The notes beneath the pieces are model-generated. The model saw nothing but the letters and a program-made list of their open reading frames with translations, was not told the origin of the DNA and ran no database searches. DNA of 64,000 bases from Geodermatophilus poikilotrophus (GTDB lineage: Bacteria > Actinomycetota > Actinomycetes > Mycobacteriales > Geodermatophilaceae). The stretch covers positions 310,001 to 374,000 of the forward strand of contig NZ_FOIE01000004.1 in NCBI RefSeq assembly GCF_900111455.1. Reading direction: 5' to 3'. Shown piece after piece: positions 16,587 to 25,565 of the stretch (the first letter of the stretch is position 1; the number at the start of each line of letters is the position of its first letter). Both the position numbers and the translations under genes were made by a program.

Positions 16587-19025
16587 GTGGTCCTAAAGAA
16601 GTCCGACCTGTACAGATCGCTCTGGAAGAGCTGCGACGAACTGCGCGGCGGTATGGACGCCTCGCAGTACAAGGATTACATCCTGACGCTGTTGTTCGTG
16701 AAGTACGTCTCGGACAAGGCGAAGGTTGACCCGAACACCCTTGTAGACGTGCCGCCGGAGGCTTCCTTCGACGCGATGCTGGCCGCCAAGGGTCAGAAGG
16801 ACATTGGTGAGCGCCTCAACAAGGTGATCACCAAGCTCGCCGAGGCCAACGAGACCCTGCGCAACGTCATTGACCTGGCTGACTTCAACGACGAGGAGAA
16901 GCTCGGCAAGGGCAAGGACATGCAGGACCGGCTCAGCAAGCTGGTCACCATCTTCAACGACTTAGACTTCCGTGGTTCGCGCGCCGAGGGCGATGACCTG
17001 CTCGGTGACGCCTACGAGTACCTCATGCGGCACTTCGCCACGGAGTCCGGCAAGAGCAAGGGCCAGTTCTACACGCCGGCCGAGGTGTCGCGGGTGCTCG
17101 CCAAGGTGGTCGGCATCGGACCGGGCACCAGGCAGGACCAGACGGTCTACGACCCGACTTGCGGCTCGGGATCGCTGCTACTGAAGGTCGCGGCCGAGTC
17201 GCCGCGCGGCATCACCATCTATGGTCAGGAAAAGGACAACGGCACGTGGGCCCTGGCCGTCATGAATATGGTGCTGCACGGCAACGCTGACGCAGATATC
17301 CGCAAGGGCAACACCATCGCCGACCCGCAATTTACGACTAACGACCGGCTGCGCACCTTCAACTTCGCCGTGGCCAACCCGCCGTTCTCTGACAAGGCCT
17401 GGATGAACGGGCTCGAGCAGACCTACAACCGCTTCGAGTACGGCCGCCCGCCCGCCAAGAACGGCGACTACGCCTTCCTGCTCCACGTGCTGACGTCACT
17501 GAAGAGCGCAGGCAAGGCGGCCATTATCCTGCCGCACGGCGTCCTGTTCCGCGGAGGCGCCGAGGCCACGATCCGCCGTAATCTGCTGACGCGCGGCTTC
17601 ATCCAGGGCGTCATCGGACTGCCGGCCAATCTGTTTTACGGCACGGGCATCCCGGCCTGCATCGTCGTGCTCGATAAGGAGAACGCCACTGGCCGGGCTG
17701 GTGTGTTCATGATCGACGCCTCCAAGGGCTTTGTGAAGGACGGGCCAAAGAATCGGCTGCGCTCCCAGGACATTCACAAGATCGTCGACGTCTTCACGCG
17801 CCAGGTCGAAGTCGAGCGCTACGCACGCATGGTGCCGCTGGCGGAGATCGCCGATCCCAAGAACGACTACAACCTCAACATTCCGCGTTATATCGACTCA
17901 TCAAAGCCCGAGGACCTCCAGGACCTCCACGCCCACCTACACGGCGGCATCCCGAACCGGGACCTCGAACTCCTTGGTGGCTACTGGGAGGCATTCCCGC
18001 TGCTGCGCGGGCAGCTCTTCGCTCCCAACCGGCCTGGCTACAGCGACCTGACGATTGACGTCGAAAAAGTCCAGCAGGTCGTCCTGGATACACCAGCGTT
18101 CCAAAGATTTGCGGACGAAGCCCGCCACCTTGGCGCCGAGTGGTTGGCCGCCCACCGCGAGCGGCTGGCCGGCATCACTGCCGACACGAAACCCGGTGAC
18201 CTAATCGCCGCCATCGGCGACGACCTACTCGCGCGCTTCAAGCCATTGCCGCTGCTCGACGAGTACGACATCTATGAGCAGCTCATGTCCTACTGGCACG
18301 ACACCATGCACGACGACGTCTACCTGATCATGAACGACGGCTGGGTCGATGCGGCGAAGCCGCGCAAGACCATCGAGGACAAGGAGCGCAAGCTTTCGGA
18401 GACGCCTGATCTGGTGGTCGGGTCAGGCCGCAGCGCCACCAAGTACAAGATGGACCTCATCCCGCCCGCCCTGATCGCGACGCGCTATTTCGCTGAGGAG
18501 CAGGTCCAGCTTGACGAGCTCACTGCGATAGCCGAGGAGAAGAGCCGCGCGCTCGAGGAGTACATCGAGGAGCACGCCGTCGAGGACGGGCTGCTGGCTG
18601 ACGCCATGGACGAGGACAGAGTCTCCAGGGCACTCGCCGCGGCACGCCTCCGTATCGCTAAGCGCGAGAAATCCGACCCGGACGAGATTGATGCACTTGA
18701 GCATGTTCTTGGGCTTTACGACGCGGAAGCTGCCGCGAAGAAGGCCGTCAAGGAGGCGCAGGCCCAGCTCGACCTCGCCACGCTGAAGAAGTACGGCGAC
18801 CTTACCGAGGACCACATCAAAACGCTCGTGCTAGACGACAAGTGGGGGGCTGTCGTTGTGCGCCGCGTCGCTGGTGAAGTCGATGCCCTGACGCTCGATC
18901 TGGTCGCACGGATTCAAGAACTCGGCGAACGATATGCGGCAACCGTCGAGGACCTCAACGAAGAACTCGAAACGCTCGAAGGCAAGGTAGCAGCCCATCT
19001 CGCCGCGATGGGGGTTAACTCATGA
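16587..19025 (+). CDS. hsdM: Type I restriction-modification DNA methyltransferase subunit HsdM
   Basis: The product (812 residues) methylates adenine in the type I recognition sequence and forms the M2S core with HsdS. The N-terminal helical domain (VVLKKSDLYRSLWKSCDEL) is followed by the catalytic Rossmann domain: QFYTPAEVSRVLA, S-adenosylmethionine motif DPTCGSGSLL (about residue 190) and catalytic NPPF (about 265). An extended C-terminal part with charged, probably coiled-coil helices makes it longer than E. coli HsdM. I chose GTG 16587 because GGGGAG precedes it at good spacing; ATG 16560 in frame has no such site. Its stop overlaps the hsdS start by four bases (ATGA). Confidence 0.95.
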   Translation: MVLKKSDLYRSLWKSCDELRGGMDASQYKDYILTLLFVKYVSDKAKVDPNTLVDVPPEASFDAMLAAKGQKDIGERLNKVITKLAEANETLRNVIDLADFNDEEKLGKGKDMQDRLSKLVTIFNDLDFRGSRAEGDDLLGDAYEYLMRHFATESGKSKGQFYTPAEVSRVLAKVVGIGPGTRQDQTVYDPTCGSGSLLLKVAAESPRGITIYGQEKDNGTWALAVMNMVLHGNADADIRKGNTIADPQFTTNDRLRTFNFAVANPPFSDKAWMNGLEQTYNRFEYGRPPAKNGDYAFLLHVLTSLKSAGKAAIILPHGVLFRGGAEATIRRNLLTRGFIQGVIGLPANLFYGTGIPACIVVLDKENATGRAGVFMIDASKGFVKDGPKNRLRSQDIHKIVDVFTRQVEVERYARMVPLAEIADPKNDYNLNIPRYIDSSKPEDLQDLHAHLHGGIPNRDLELLGGYWEAFPLLRGQLFAPNRPGYSDLTIDVEKVQQVVLDTPAFQRFADEARHLGAEWLAAHRERLAGITADTKPGDLIAAIGDDLLARFKPLPLLDEYDIYEQLMSYWHDTMHDDVYLIMNDGWVDAAKPRKTIEDKERKLSETPDLVVGSGRSATKYKMDLIPPALIATRYFAEEQVQLDELTAIAEEKSRALEEYIEEHAVEDGLLADAMDEDRVSRALAAARLRIAKREKSDPDEIDALEHVLGLYDAEAAAKKAVKEAQAQLDLATLKKYGDLTEDHIKTLVLDDKWGAVVVRRVAGEVDALTLDLVARIQELGERYAATVEDLNEELETLEGKVAAHLAAMGVNS

Positions 19026-20239
19026 CGATCCGTGATGAATTCGTCACGGCTGGCGATGTAGGCATTTTTAGGGGTGGGAGCGGTTTCCCGACACGCTTCC
19101 AGGGCGGCAAATCAGGGAAACTACCCTTCTTCAAGGTCTCCGACATGAACAGTCCGGGTAATGAGCTCTTCATTGCACGAGCGAATAACTACATCAGCGA
19201 GTCGCAGCGCAAAGTAATTGGGGCAGTTCTCGTCCCAAAGCATGCGATCGTATTTGCAAAAGTGGGCGCGGCGGTATTCTTGGAGCGTAAGCGAATACTG
19301 CCTCAGGCGAGTTGCATCGACAATAACATGGCAGCGTTTGTCGTCGATCGCAGCAGGCTGGATGTGCGATTTGCGCACTACCTGCTTAGCGCGTTCAAGA
19401 TGTCGAGCCTTGTAGCCACCACGGCTCTCCCGTCGCTCAATGGCGGTCAACTGCGCGCGATACCGCTCTGGGTGCCCAAGGATCTCGACGAGCAGCGCCG
19501 CGTTGCCGAAGCGCTCGCCGATGCCGACGACCTAACTTCGACCCTTCGACGTCTCATCGCAAAAAAGCAAAAGATCAAGCAGGGCATGATGCAGCAACTC
19601 CTGACCGGCCGCACGCGGCTTCCGGGCTTCTCGGAGGAGTGGGTTGATTCCTCAGTCGGATCGCTAGCACGTGTCATGGGTGGCGGAACTCCGTCAACCC
19701 GTGTCAGCTCGTTCTGGGGAGGTGAGATCCCATGGTTCACTCCTGCGGAAATCCGTGCAGGCGGTTCGGGGCTTGTGTCTCTCTCGGAGCGAACGATCAC
19801 GCCTGATGGTCTTGCGCATTCTGCTGCGTCTTTGTTGCCCGTTGGGACAGTCCTGGTGACTTCACGCGCAAGCATCGGCAACTGTGCTGTCGCCGCCGTA
19901 CCGGTGACGACAAATCAGGGCTTCACCTCGATGGCCCCGAAAGACCAGCGCTCAACCTGGTTCCTTTATTATTGGACGCAGCAAAATAGATCAGAGCTTG
20001 AGTTGCGCGCGGCCGGCAGCACCTTCCTCGAGATCAGTGCAAGTAAGGTCGCAGCTATTCCGCTGCTGCGGCCAGGTCTCGATGAACAGGCCGCCATCGG
20101 CGCAGTCATCCGAGATGCGGACCTCGAACTCGACATGCTGGCAGACCGCCTAATCAAGGCCCGCGAGATCAAGACCGGCATGATGCAGCAGCTCCTAACC
20201 GGCCGCACGCGGCTGCCTGTGGAGGCTGCGGGTGAGTGA
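19022..20239 (+). CDS. hsdS: Type I restriction-modification specificity subunit HsdS
   Basis: The 405-residue product recognises the two half-sites of the type I target. It has two target-recognition domains (about 10-150 and 210-370), each followed by a conserved helical spacer ending in GMMQQLLTGRTRLP (near 200 and 395). The first TRD is visibly AT-richer than its surroundings, as expected for a segment swapped in by recombination. The spacers are near-identical at DNA level and could support such exchange. The start overlaps hsdM (ATGA) and the end overlaps the GIY-YIG gene, so expression is tightly coupled. The target sequence cannot be read from the protein by eye. Confidence 0.93.
   Translation: MTIRDEFVTAGDVGIFRGGSGFPTRFQGGKSGKLPFFKVSDMNSPGNELFIARANNYISESQRKVIGAVLVPKHAIVFAKVGAAVFLERKRILPQASCIDNNMAAFVVDRSRLDVRFAHYLLSAFKMSSLVATTALPSLNGGQLRAIPLWVPKDLDEQRRVAEALADADDLTSTLRRLIAKKQKIKQGMMQQLLTGRTRLPGFSEEWVDSSVGSLARVMGGGTPSTRVSSFWGGEIPWFTPAEIRAGGSGLVSLSERTITPDGLAHSAASLLPVGTVLVTSRASIGNCAVAAVPVTTNQGFTSMAPKDQRSTWFLYYWTQQNRSELELRAAGSTFLEISASKVAAIPLLRPGLDEQAAIGAVIRDADLELDMLADRLIKAREIKTGMMQQLLTGRTRLPVEAAGE
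19572..19623 (+). repeat. hsdS internal direct repeat, copy 1
   Basis: This 52-bp segment encodes the first spacer helix (KQGMMQQLLTGRTRLP). It recurs with few changes at 20166-20217 in the same frame. Such paired repeats are the usual sites for TRD exchange in type I specificity genes. Confidence 0.8.
20166..20217 (+). repeat. hsdS internal direct repeat, copy 2
   Basis: Second copy of the spacer-coding repeat (KTGMMQQLLTGRTRLP), close to the 3' end of hsdS and 594 bp after the first. Recombination between the copies would delete or swap the second recognition domain. Confidence 0.8.
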
Positions 20240-21176
20240 CGGCAAGTCTGTGCGCCTGTTCCAGGCTGACGGCACGCCCGGCGGGTTGCTGACGGCGGAG
20301 ATCATGAACTGGACCGGGCACGTCGTGGCGGCGCCGCGGTCAGACCTCGCGGCGCTTTTGAAGCGCCCCGAGGCCATCCGGACCGGCATCTACCTCCTGC
20401 TCGGCGAGGACCCAGACAGCCTCGGCGGGCAGGTGGCGTACATCGGCGAGGGCGACGACGTGGGTAAGCGCCTGTACCAGCACGCTCGCTCGGAGGACCA
20501 GAACGGCAAGGACTTCTGGGATCGAGCCATCGTCCTGACGAGCAAGGACGCCAACCTGACGAAAGCACACGCCCGCTACCTGGAGAGCCGGTTCATCACG
20601 ATCGCCCTGCAGGCCAGCCGTGCGCGGCTCACCAACGCCACGAGCCCGCCGCCGATCGTCCTGCCCGAAGCTGACGTATCGGACATGGAGTATTTCATCG
20701 AGCAGGCCAAGATCGTGCTGCCGGTGCTCGGGGTGAACATCTTCCGATCGCCGAGGACGACGTCGGTCGCACCGACCCCGGAGCCGACAACCAGTCGGAC
20801 GAAGTCGCCGGTATTCGAGATGACACTGAAGAGGTCGGGCATTATTGCGACCGCGCAAGAAGTCGATGGCGAGTTCACCGTGCTCGAAGGGTCGGGCGCG
20901 CGGCTCAGGTGGACCGGCGTCGTCGGACACAGCTACACGGGCCTGCGGGGCAAGCTGGAGCAAGACGGCACGCTCGTGCCGCTGCCCGATGGCTCGGGGA
21001 TGCGCTTCACCCGCAACCACGTGTTCGCCAGCCCGAGCGCCGCAGCTGCGATCGTCGCGGGGCGCAGCGCCAACGGCCGGAGTGAGTGGCTCGTGCAAGG
21101 TATGCGCCGAACCTATGGGCAGTGGGAAACGGAGGGAGTTGAGGAGGCGATGCAGCAGGAGGTTGGCGATGAGTGA
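20232..21176 (+). CDS. GIY-YIG nuclease-fold protein with C-terminal DUF4357
   Basis: The 314-residue protein has a GIY-YIG-like module (TGIYLLLGEDPDSLGG, then QVAYIGEGDDVGKRLYQH, about 50-85). A long middle segment follows, and the DUF4357-type end carries SANGRSEWLVQGMRRTYGQW. Such proteins are met as extra genes in type I restriction operons. Their precise job is not settled; nicking, or modulation of restriction, is possible. It starts inside the end of hsdS, and hsdR begins 8 bp before its stop, so it belongs to the operon. The GIY-YIG core looks intact around the first Tyr and the YIG motif; I did not confirm the distal catalytic Glu. Confidence 0.8.
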   Translation: MSDGKSVRLFQADGTPGGLLTAEIMNWTGHVVAAPRSDLAALLKRPEAIRTGIYLLLGEDPDSLGGQVAYIGEGDDVGKRLYQHARSEDQNGKDFWDRAIVLTSKDANLTKAHARYLESRFITIALQASRARLTNATSPPPIVLPEADVSDMEYFIEQAKIVLPVLGVNIFRSPRTTSVAPTPEPTTSRTKSPVFEMTLKRSGIIATAQEVDGEFTVLEGSGARLRWTGVVGHSYTGLRGKLEQDGTLVPLPDGSGMRFTRNHVFASPSAAAAIVAGRSANGRSEWLVQGMRRTYGQWETEGVEEAMQQEVGDE

Positions 21177-24100
21177 TGTCGGTCAGATCGAGCGCAAGAC
21201 GCAGGATCGCGTCATCCAGCTTTTCAACGACCAGCTCGGCTACGACTACCTCGGCAACTGGGAAAGCCGCACGGGCACCTCGAACATTGAGGTCGGACTG
21301 CTAAAGCAGAATCTGCGGGCCCGCGGCTACGACGACACGCTCATCACTAAGGCGGTCGACGACCTCAAGAAGGCGGCTGCCATTGGCGGAGGCCGCGACC
21401 TCTACGAGGCCAACCGCGCCGTCTACGACCTCATGCGCTACGGCGTCAAGGTCAAGCGGGGAGCGGGGGAGCAGTACGAGACCGTCTGGCTCATCGAATG
21501 GGCTAACCCGCAGGCCAACCACTTCGTCGTCGTTGAGGAGGTGACGGTCCTGGGCCAGCACACCAAGCGGCCGGACGTCGTGCTGTACGTCAACGGCCTG
21601 GCGCTCGTCACGCTCGAGCTGAAGCGGTCACGGGTGACCGTCGCGGAAGGAATCCGTCAGACGCTCGGCAACCAGAAGCCCGAGTTCATCCAGCCGTTCT
21701 TCTCGACCGTCCAGCTGGCCCTCGCTGGCAACGACGTCGAGGGCCTGGCCTACGCCGTCATCGATACGCCAGAGAAGTACTGGCTGAACTGGCGGCTCAT
21801 CGCCGACATCAACCCAGCGATGCGAGCAGAGCTTGAGACGGAATGTGCCGGCGTCGAGGGCCGGCTCGACGAGGCGCTCGTGCAGCTGTGCACCAAGAAC
21901 CGGCTGCTCGAGGTCATCCACGACTTCATTGTCTTCGACGCTGGCGTCAAGAAGACCTGTCGTCCGAATCAGTACTTCGGGGTCAAGGCCGCGCAGGCCC
22001 GCATTGCCAAGCGCGAGGGCGGCATGATTTGGCACACGCAGGGCTCCGGGAAGTCGCTGACCATGGTGTGGCTGGCGCGGTGGATCCGCGAGCACCAGTC
22101 GGACGCCCGGGTCTTGCTCATCACAGACCGCACCGAACTCGACGAGCAGATCGAGGGCGTCTTTGGCGGTGTCAACGAAGAGATCTACCGCACGAGTAGT
22201 GGCGCTGACTTGATCGACACCCTCAACAAGTCGAGCGAGTGGCTCATCTGCTCGCTCGTGCACAAGTTCCGCGGCTCGGACGACGAGGCGGCCCGCGGCG
22301 AGGCACAGCGTGACTTCATCGCCGAGCTCAACGCCAAGCTTCCGAAGGACTTCCGCGCCAAGGGCAACCTGTTCGTCTTCGTCGACGAGGCGCACCGCAC
22401 ACAGTCCGGCAAGATGCACGCCGCCATGAAGCAGCTGCTGCCAGGCGCCATGTTCATCGGCTTCACCGGCACGCCCCTGCTCAAGCAGGACAAGGCCACG
22501 AGCATCGAGACGTTCGGGTCCTTCATCCATACCTACAAGTTCGACGAGGCCGTCGACGACGGCGTCGTGCTCGACTTGCGCTACGAGGCCCGCAACATCG
22601 ACCAGTTCCTGACGTCGCCCGCGGCGGTCGACAAGTGGTTCGACGTCAAGACCAAGGGCATGACCGACCTATCGAAAGCCGAGCTCAAGCGGCGCTGGGG
22701 CACCATGCAGCGGGTCGTCTCGTCTGAGCCCCGCGCCAAGCAGATCGTCAACGACATCCTGCTCGACATGGAGACCAAGCCCCGGCTGATGGACCGGCGG
22801 GGCAACGCCATCCTGGTCGGCGCCAGCATCTACCAGGCCTGCAAGTTCTACGAGCTGTTCAGCAGCGCCGGCTTTAGGGGCAAGTGCGCCATCGTCACGA
22901 GCTACCAGCCGAACGCTTCAGACATCGCCCAGGAAGACTCGGGCGAGGGCAAGACCGAGAAGATCCGCCAGTACGAGACGTACCGCCGGATGCTGGCCGA
23001 CCATTTCGGGGAGCCTGAAAACCTCGCCATGACGAAGGTCGAGCAGTTCGAGCAGGAGGTCAAGGCGCGCTTCATAAAGCACCCGGGCCAGATGCGGCTG
23101 CTCATCGTCGTCGACAAGCTGCTGACCGGCTTCGACGCGCCGAGCGCCACCTACTTGTACATCGACAAAAAGATGCGCGACCACGGCCTGTTCCAGGCCA
23201 TCTGCCGCGTCAACCGGCTCGACGGTGACGACAAGGACTACGGCTACGTCGTCGACTACCAGGACCTCTTCAACTCGCTCGAGGCGGCCATCACGGACTA
23301 CACGAGCGGTGCGCTCGACGGCTACGAGAAGGAGGACATCGAGGGCCTGCTGACCGACCGCGTCGCCAAGGGCCGCGAGGAGCTCGACGAGGCCCTCGAG
23401 CGCATCCGCGCCCTCTGCGAGCCGGTGGCGCCGCCCAAGAACACGCTCGAGTACCAGCGCTACTTCTGCGCCACCGAGCCTGGCAACGCCGAGCAGCTCA
23501 GGGCCAACGAGCCGAAGCGCGTCGAGTTGTACAAGGCCGTCTCCGGCGTTACCCGGGCTTTCGCCAACCTGGCCAACGAGATGGAGGCCGCCGGCTACAC
23601 GCTGGCAGAGACGGCCGCCATCAAGGCGGAGATCGCCCACTACGCGGCGGTGCGCGACGAGGTCAAGCTCGGTGCCGGCGAGGACGTCGACTTCAAGCAG
23701 TACGAGGCCGGCATGCGCTTCCTGCTGGACACCTACATCCAGGCTGGCGCCTCGCAGACCGTCGCCGACTTCGAGGACACCGGCCTCATCCAGCTCATCG
23801 TCAAGCTCGGCGCCGGCGCTGTCGACAAGCTGCCCGCCGGCATCAAGAAGGACCCGGCCGCTGTCGCCGAGACGATCGCCAACAACATCCGCAAGGTGAT
23901 CATCGACGAGCGGGCGCTGAACCCGAAGTACTACGACACGATGTCAGCGCTGCTCAACGCCATCATCGAGGAGCGGCGGCAGGGCGCCCTCGACTACGAG
24001 GCGTACCTCAAGAAGCTGCTCGAGACCGCCAAGCAAGTCGGCACGCAGGCGTCGGACACCGCGTACCCAGCCTGGGCTACCGACGGCGCCCAGAAGGCGC

Positions 24101-24300
24101 TCGTCGACTTCTTCCACCCGAACGACACCTTCGCCGTCGAGGTTGACACTGTCGTACGCAACACAAAGCCGGACTCGTGGGTCGGCAGCTCGATCAAGGA
24201 GCGCAAGGTCAAGACCGCCCTGCGGGGCGTGCTGCCTGCCGACTTCGACCGGCTCGATGAGCTGTTCGACCTGGTGAAGGCCCGGCATGAGTACCGCTAA
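21169..24300 (+). CDS. hsdR: Type I restriction endonuclease subunit HsdR
   Basis: The 1,043-residue product translocates DNA and cleaves unmodified DNA. An N-terminal PD-(D/E)xK nuclease region is visible (RPDVVLYVNGLALVTLELKR). The SF2 motor follows: Walker A HTQGSGKSLTMVWL (about 290), DEAH box FVDEAHRTQSG (about 404), then FTGTPLL and the later motif VVDKLLTGFDAPS. A helical C-terminal domain binds the methyltransferase. ATG 21169 is preceded by AGGAGG and overlaps the GIY-YIG gene by 8 bp. No interruption is seen, so the restriction activity should be intact. Confidence 0.95.
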   Translation: MSDVGQIERKTQDRVIQLFNDQLGYDYLGNWESRTGTSNIEVGLLKQNLRARGYDDTLITKAVDDLKKAAAIGGGRDLYEANRAVYDLMRYGVKVKRGAGEQYETVWLIEWANPQANHFVVVEEVTVLGQHTKRPDVVLYVNGLALVTLELKRSRVTVAEGIRQTLGNQKPEFIQPFFSTVQLALAGNDVEGLAYAVIDTPEKYWLNWRLIADINPAMRAELETECAGVEGRLDEALVQLCTKNRLLEVIHDFIVFDAGVKKTCRPNQYFGVKAAQARIAKREGGMIWHTQGSGKSLTMVWLARWIREHQSDARVLLITDRTELDEQIEGVFGGVNEEIYRTSSGADLIDTLNKSSEWLICSLVHKFRGSDDEAARGEAQRDFIAELNAKLPKDFRAKGNLFVFVDEAHRTQSGKMHAAMKQLLPGAMFIGFTGTPLLKQDKATSIETFGSFIHTYKFDEAVDDGVVLDLRYEARNIDQFLTSPAAVDKWFDVKTKGMTDLSKAELKRRWGTMQRVVSSEPRAKQIVNDILLDMETKPRLMDRRGNAILVGASIYQACKFYELFSSAGFRGKCAIVTSYQPNASDIAQEDSGEGKTEKIRQYETYRRMLADHFGEPENLAMTKVEQFEQEVKARFIKHPGQMRLLIVVDKLLTGFDAPSATYLYIDKKMRDHGLFQAICRVNRLDGDDKDYGYVVDYQDLFNSLEAAITDYTSGALDGYEKEDIEGLLTDRVAKGREELDEALERIRALCEPVAPPKNTLEYQRYFCATEPGNAEQLRANEPKRVELYKAVSGVTRAFANLANEMEAAGYTLAETAAIKAEIAHYAAVRDEVKLGAGEDVDFKQYEAGMRFLLDTYIQAGASQTVADFEDTGLIQLIVKLGAGAVDKLPAGIKKDPAAVAETIANNIRKVIIDERALNPKYYDTMSALLNAIIEERRQGALDYEAYLKKLLETAKQVGTQASDTAYPAWATDGAQKALVDFFHPNDTFAVEVDTVVRNTKPDSWVGSSIKERKVKTALRGVLPADFDRLDELFDLVKARHEYR

Positions 24301-25015
24301 GGCCTACCTCACCGTCCGCGGCATCGACGTCGACGTCATCTATAAGGACATTAAGCATCTGCACATCGGCGTGTACCCGCCCCTCGGTCGAGTGCGCGTG
24401 GCGGCGCCGAGCCGGCTCGGCGAGGCCGACGTCCGCCTGGCGGTGGTGCAGCGCCTCCCGTGGATCAAGCGGCAGCGCGAGCAGTTGGCGTCGGCCGACC
24501 GGCAGTCCGTGCGCGAGATGGATTCGGGGGAGTCCCACTACGTCTGGGGCTTGCGCCGCCGGCTGCGGGTCATCGAGCGCCCCGGGCGCGGGCACGTCGA
24601 GCTGGACGGCCGGGACCGCCTGCTGCTGTATGTTCCGCCCGGCACGGAGACGGAGGTGCGTCGCAAGCTGCTCGAGAGCTGGCAGCGGCACGAGCTGCGA
24701 CAGCGCATCCCCGAGCTCATCTCGCGGTGGGAGCCCGTCGTGGGGCGGCAGGTCGGCCGCTGGAGCGTGCGCCGCATGAAGACCAAGTGGGGCTCGTGCA
24801 ACCGGGAAAGTGGTTACCTCTGGTTCAACGTCGAGCTCGCCAAGAAGCACCCGCGGGCGTTGGAGTACATCGTGGTGCACGAGATGACGCACCTCATCGA
24901 GCGCAACCACGGCGAGCGCTTCACGAGCCTCATGGACGGCTTCATGCCCGATTGGCGGGCGCGTCGAGACGAGCTCAACGCTGCACCGCTTGCCGCCGAA
25001 AGCTGGGACGCCTAG
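24287..25015 (+). CDS. YgjP-like (DUF45) zinc metallopeptidase of the restriction operon
   Basis: The 242-residue protein shows the SprT/YgjP-type zinc site: HEMTH at about 198 and, after a short spacer, a further His in RNHGERF. Just before it is the family motif MKTKWGSCN. Proteins of this family often close type I restriction operons, where their role is unproven. This one overlaps hsdR by 14 bp. No membrane segment or signal peptide is seen, so it should be cytoplasmic. Confidence 0.88.
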   Translation: MSTAKAYLTVRGIDVDVIYKDIKHLHIGVYPPLGRVRVAAPSRLGEADVRLAVVQRLPWIKRQREQLASADRQSVREMDSGESHYVWGLRRRLRVIERPGRGHVELDGRDRLLLYVPPGTETEVRRKLLESWQRHELRQRIPELISRWEPVVGRQVGRWSVRRMKTKWGSCNRESGYLWFNVELAKKHPRALEYIVVHEMTHLIERNHGERFTSLMDGFMPDWRARRDELNAAPLAAESWDA

Positions 25016-25077
25016 CTGCCGGTGTCTGAACCGTCCCGGGTCTGATGGAGGCGCTCAATCCACTGGGGATGAGAGTC

Positions 25078-25260
25078 ATGGCGGCACGGAAGAAGTACCC
25101 CGACGAGCTGTGTGCGGGACCGGGCCACCCGGATGGCGGTCGACGGCCGGCGTGATCCGGCCACCCGCGCCGGCGCGCTGGCCCGGATCGGCAAGCAGCT
25201 GGGCATCAACCCCGAGACGCTGCCCAGCAGCAACCCAGCAGCACGCACTTGCACTCGCAC
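25078..25260 (+). mobile_element. IS3-family transposase OrfA fragment, frameshifted
   Basis: Starting at ATG 25078 the frame reads MAARKKYPDEL, the usual opening of an IS3-type OrfA. It then shifts into another frame that continues RATRMAVDGRRDPATR and GALARIGKQLGINPETL before degenerating. Neither the end of OrfA nor any OrfB is present, and I see no terminal inverted repeats. It is a dead remnant between the restriction operon and the attachment region. Confidence 0.7.
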
Positions 25261-25356
25261 GGCTGCAGGGCCCGCCCGTCGGGGCCGGGCCCATCTCCGT
25301 GAGACGGGCGAGAGACAGCCGTCGGCCCGAGGGCACAGCGGCGCAGGCGGCAGCTT

Positions 25357-25433
25357 CGTGCCTTATCCGTGCCTTAAGCACCGGCCAAAGCCGGTGGTCA
25401 GCGGTCAACAGGGGTCAGCACCGTTGAGGCACG
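25357..25433. other. Probable integrase arm-type repeats near the island's tRNA end
   Basis: Two direct copies of CGTGCCTTA (25357-25365 and 25368-25376) are spaced exactly 11 bp, one helical turn. A near-copy in inverse orientation follows (TGAGGCACG, 25425-25433). Between them are three GGTCA units (25396, 25403, 25413). This cluster about 60-135 bp from the 3' end of tRNA-Gly resembles arm-type binding sites in actinobacterial integrative elements. The core crossover would be inside the tRNA 3' half; its second copy must be outside the window. Confidence 0.55.
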
Positions 25434-25491
25434 AAAGCGACGTCAAAGCGTCGTTGACCTGTGCAGACGGGCATATGAGCTGGTCAGTACG

Positions 25492-25565
25492 TGGAGCGGG
25501 TGACCGGGATCGAACCGGCATGGCCAGCTTGGAAGGCTGGGGCTCTACCATTGAGCTACACCCGC
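25492..25565 (-). tRNA. tRNA-Gly (anticodon TCC)
   Basis: The minus strand gives a full cloverleaf. The acceptor GCGGGTG pairs with CACCCGC. The D-arm is GTAGCTCAATGGTAGAGC, the anticodon loop CTTCCAA reads TCC, the T-arm has GGTTCGATCCC, and the CCA end is encoded. Its 3' end points into the accessory region, the usual orientation for an integration site. Confidence 0.95.

Noticed and set aside
1-25491. Prophage
   Set aside because: There is an integrase, but no capsid, terminase, tail, lysis or replication genes; the content is defence-type and IS debris.
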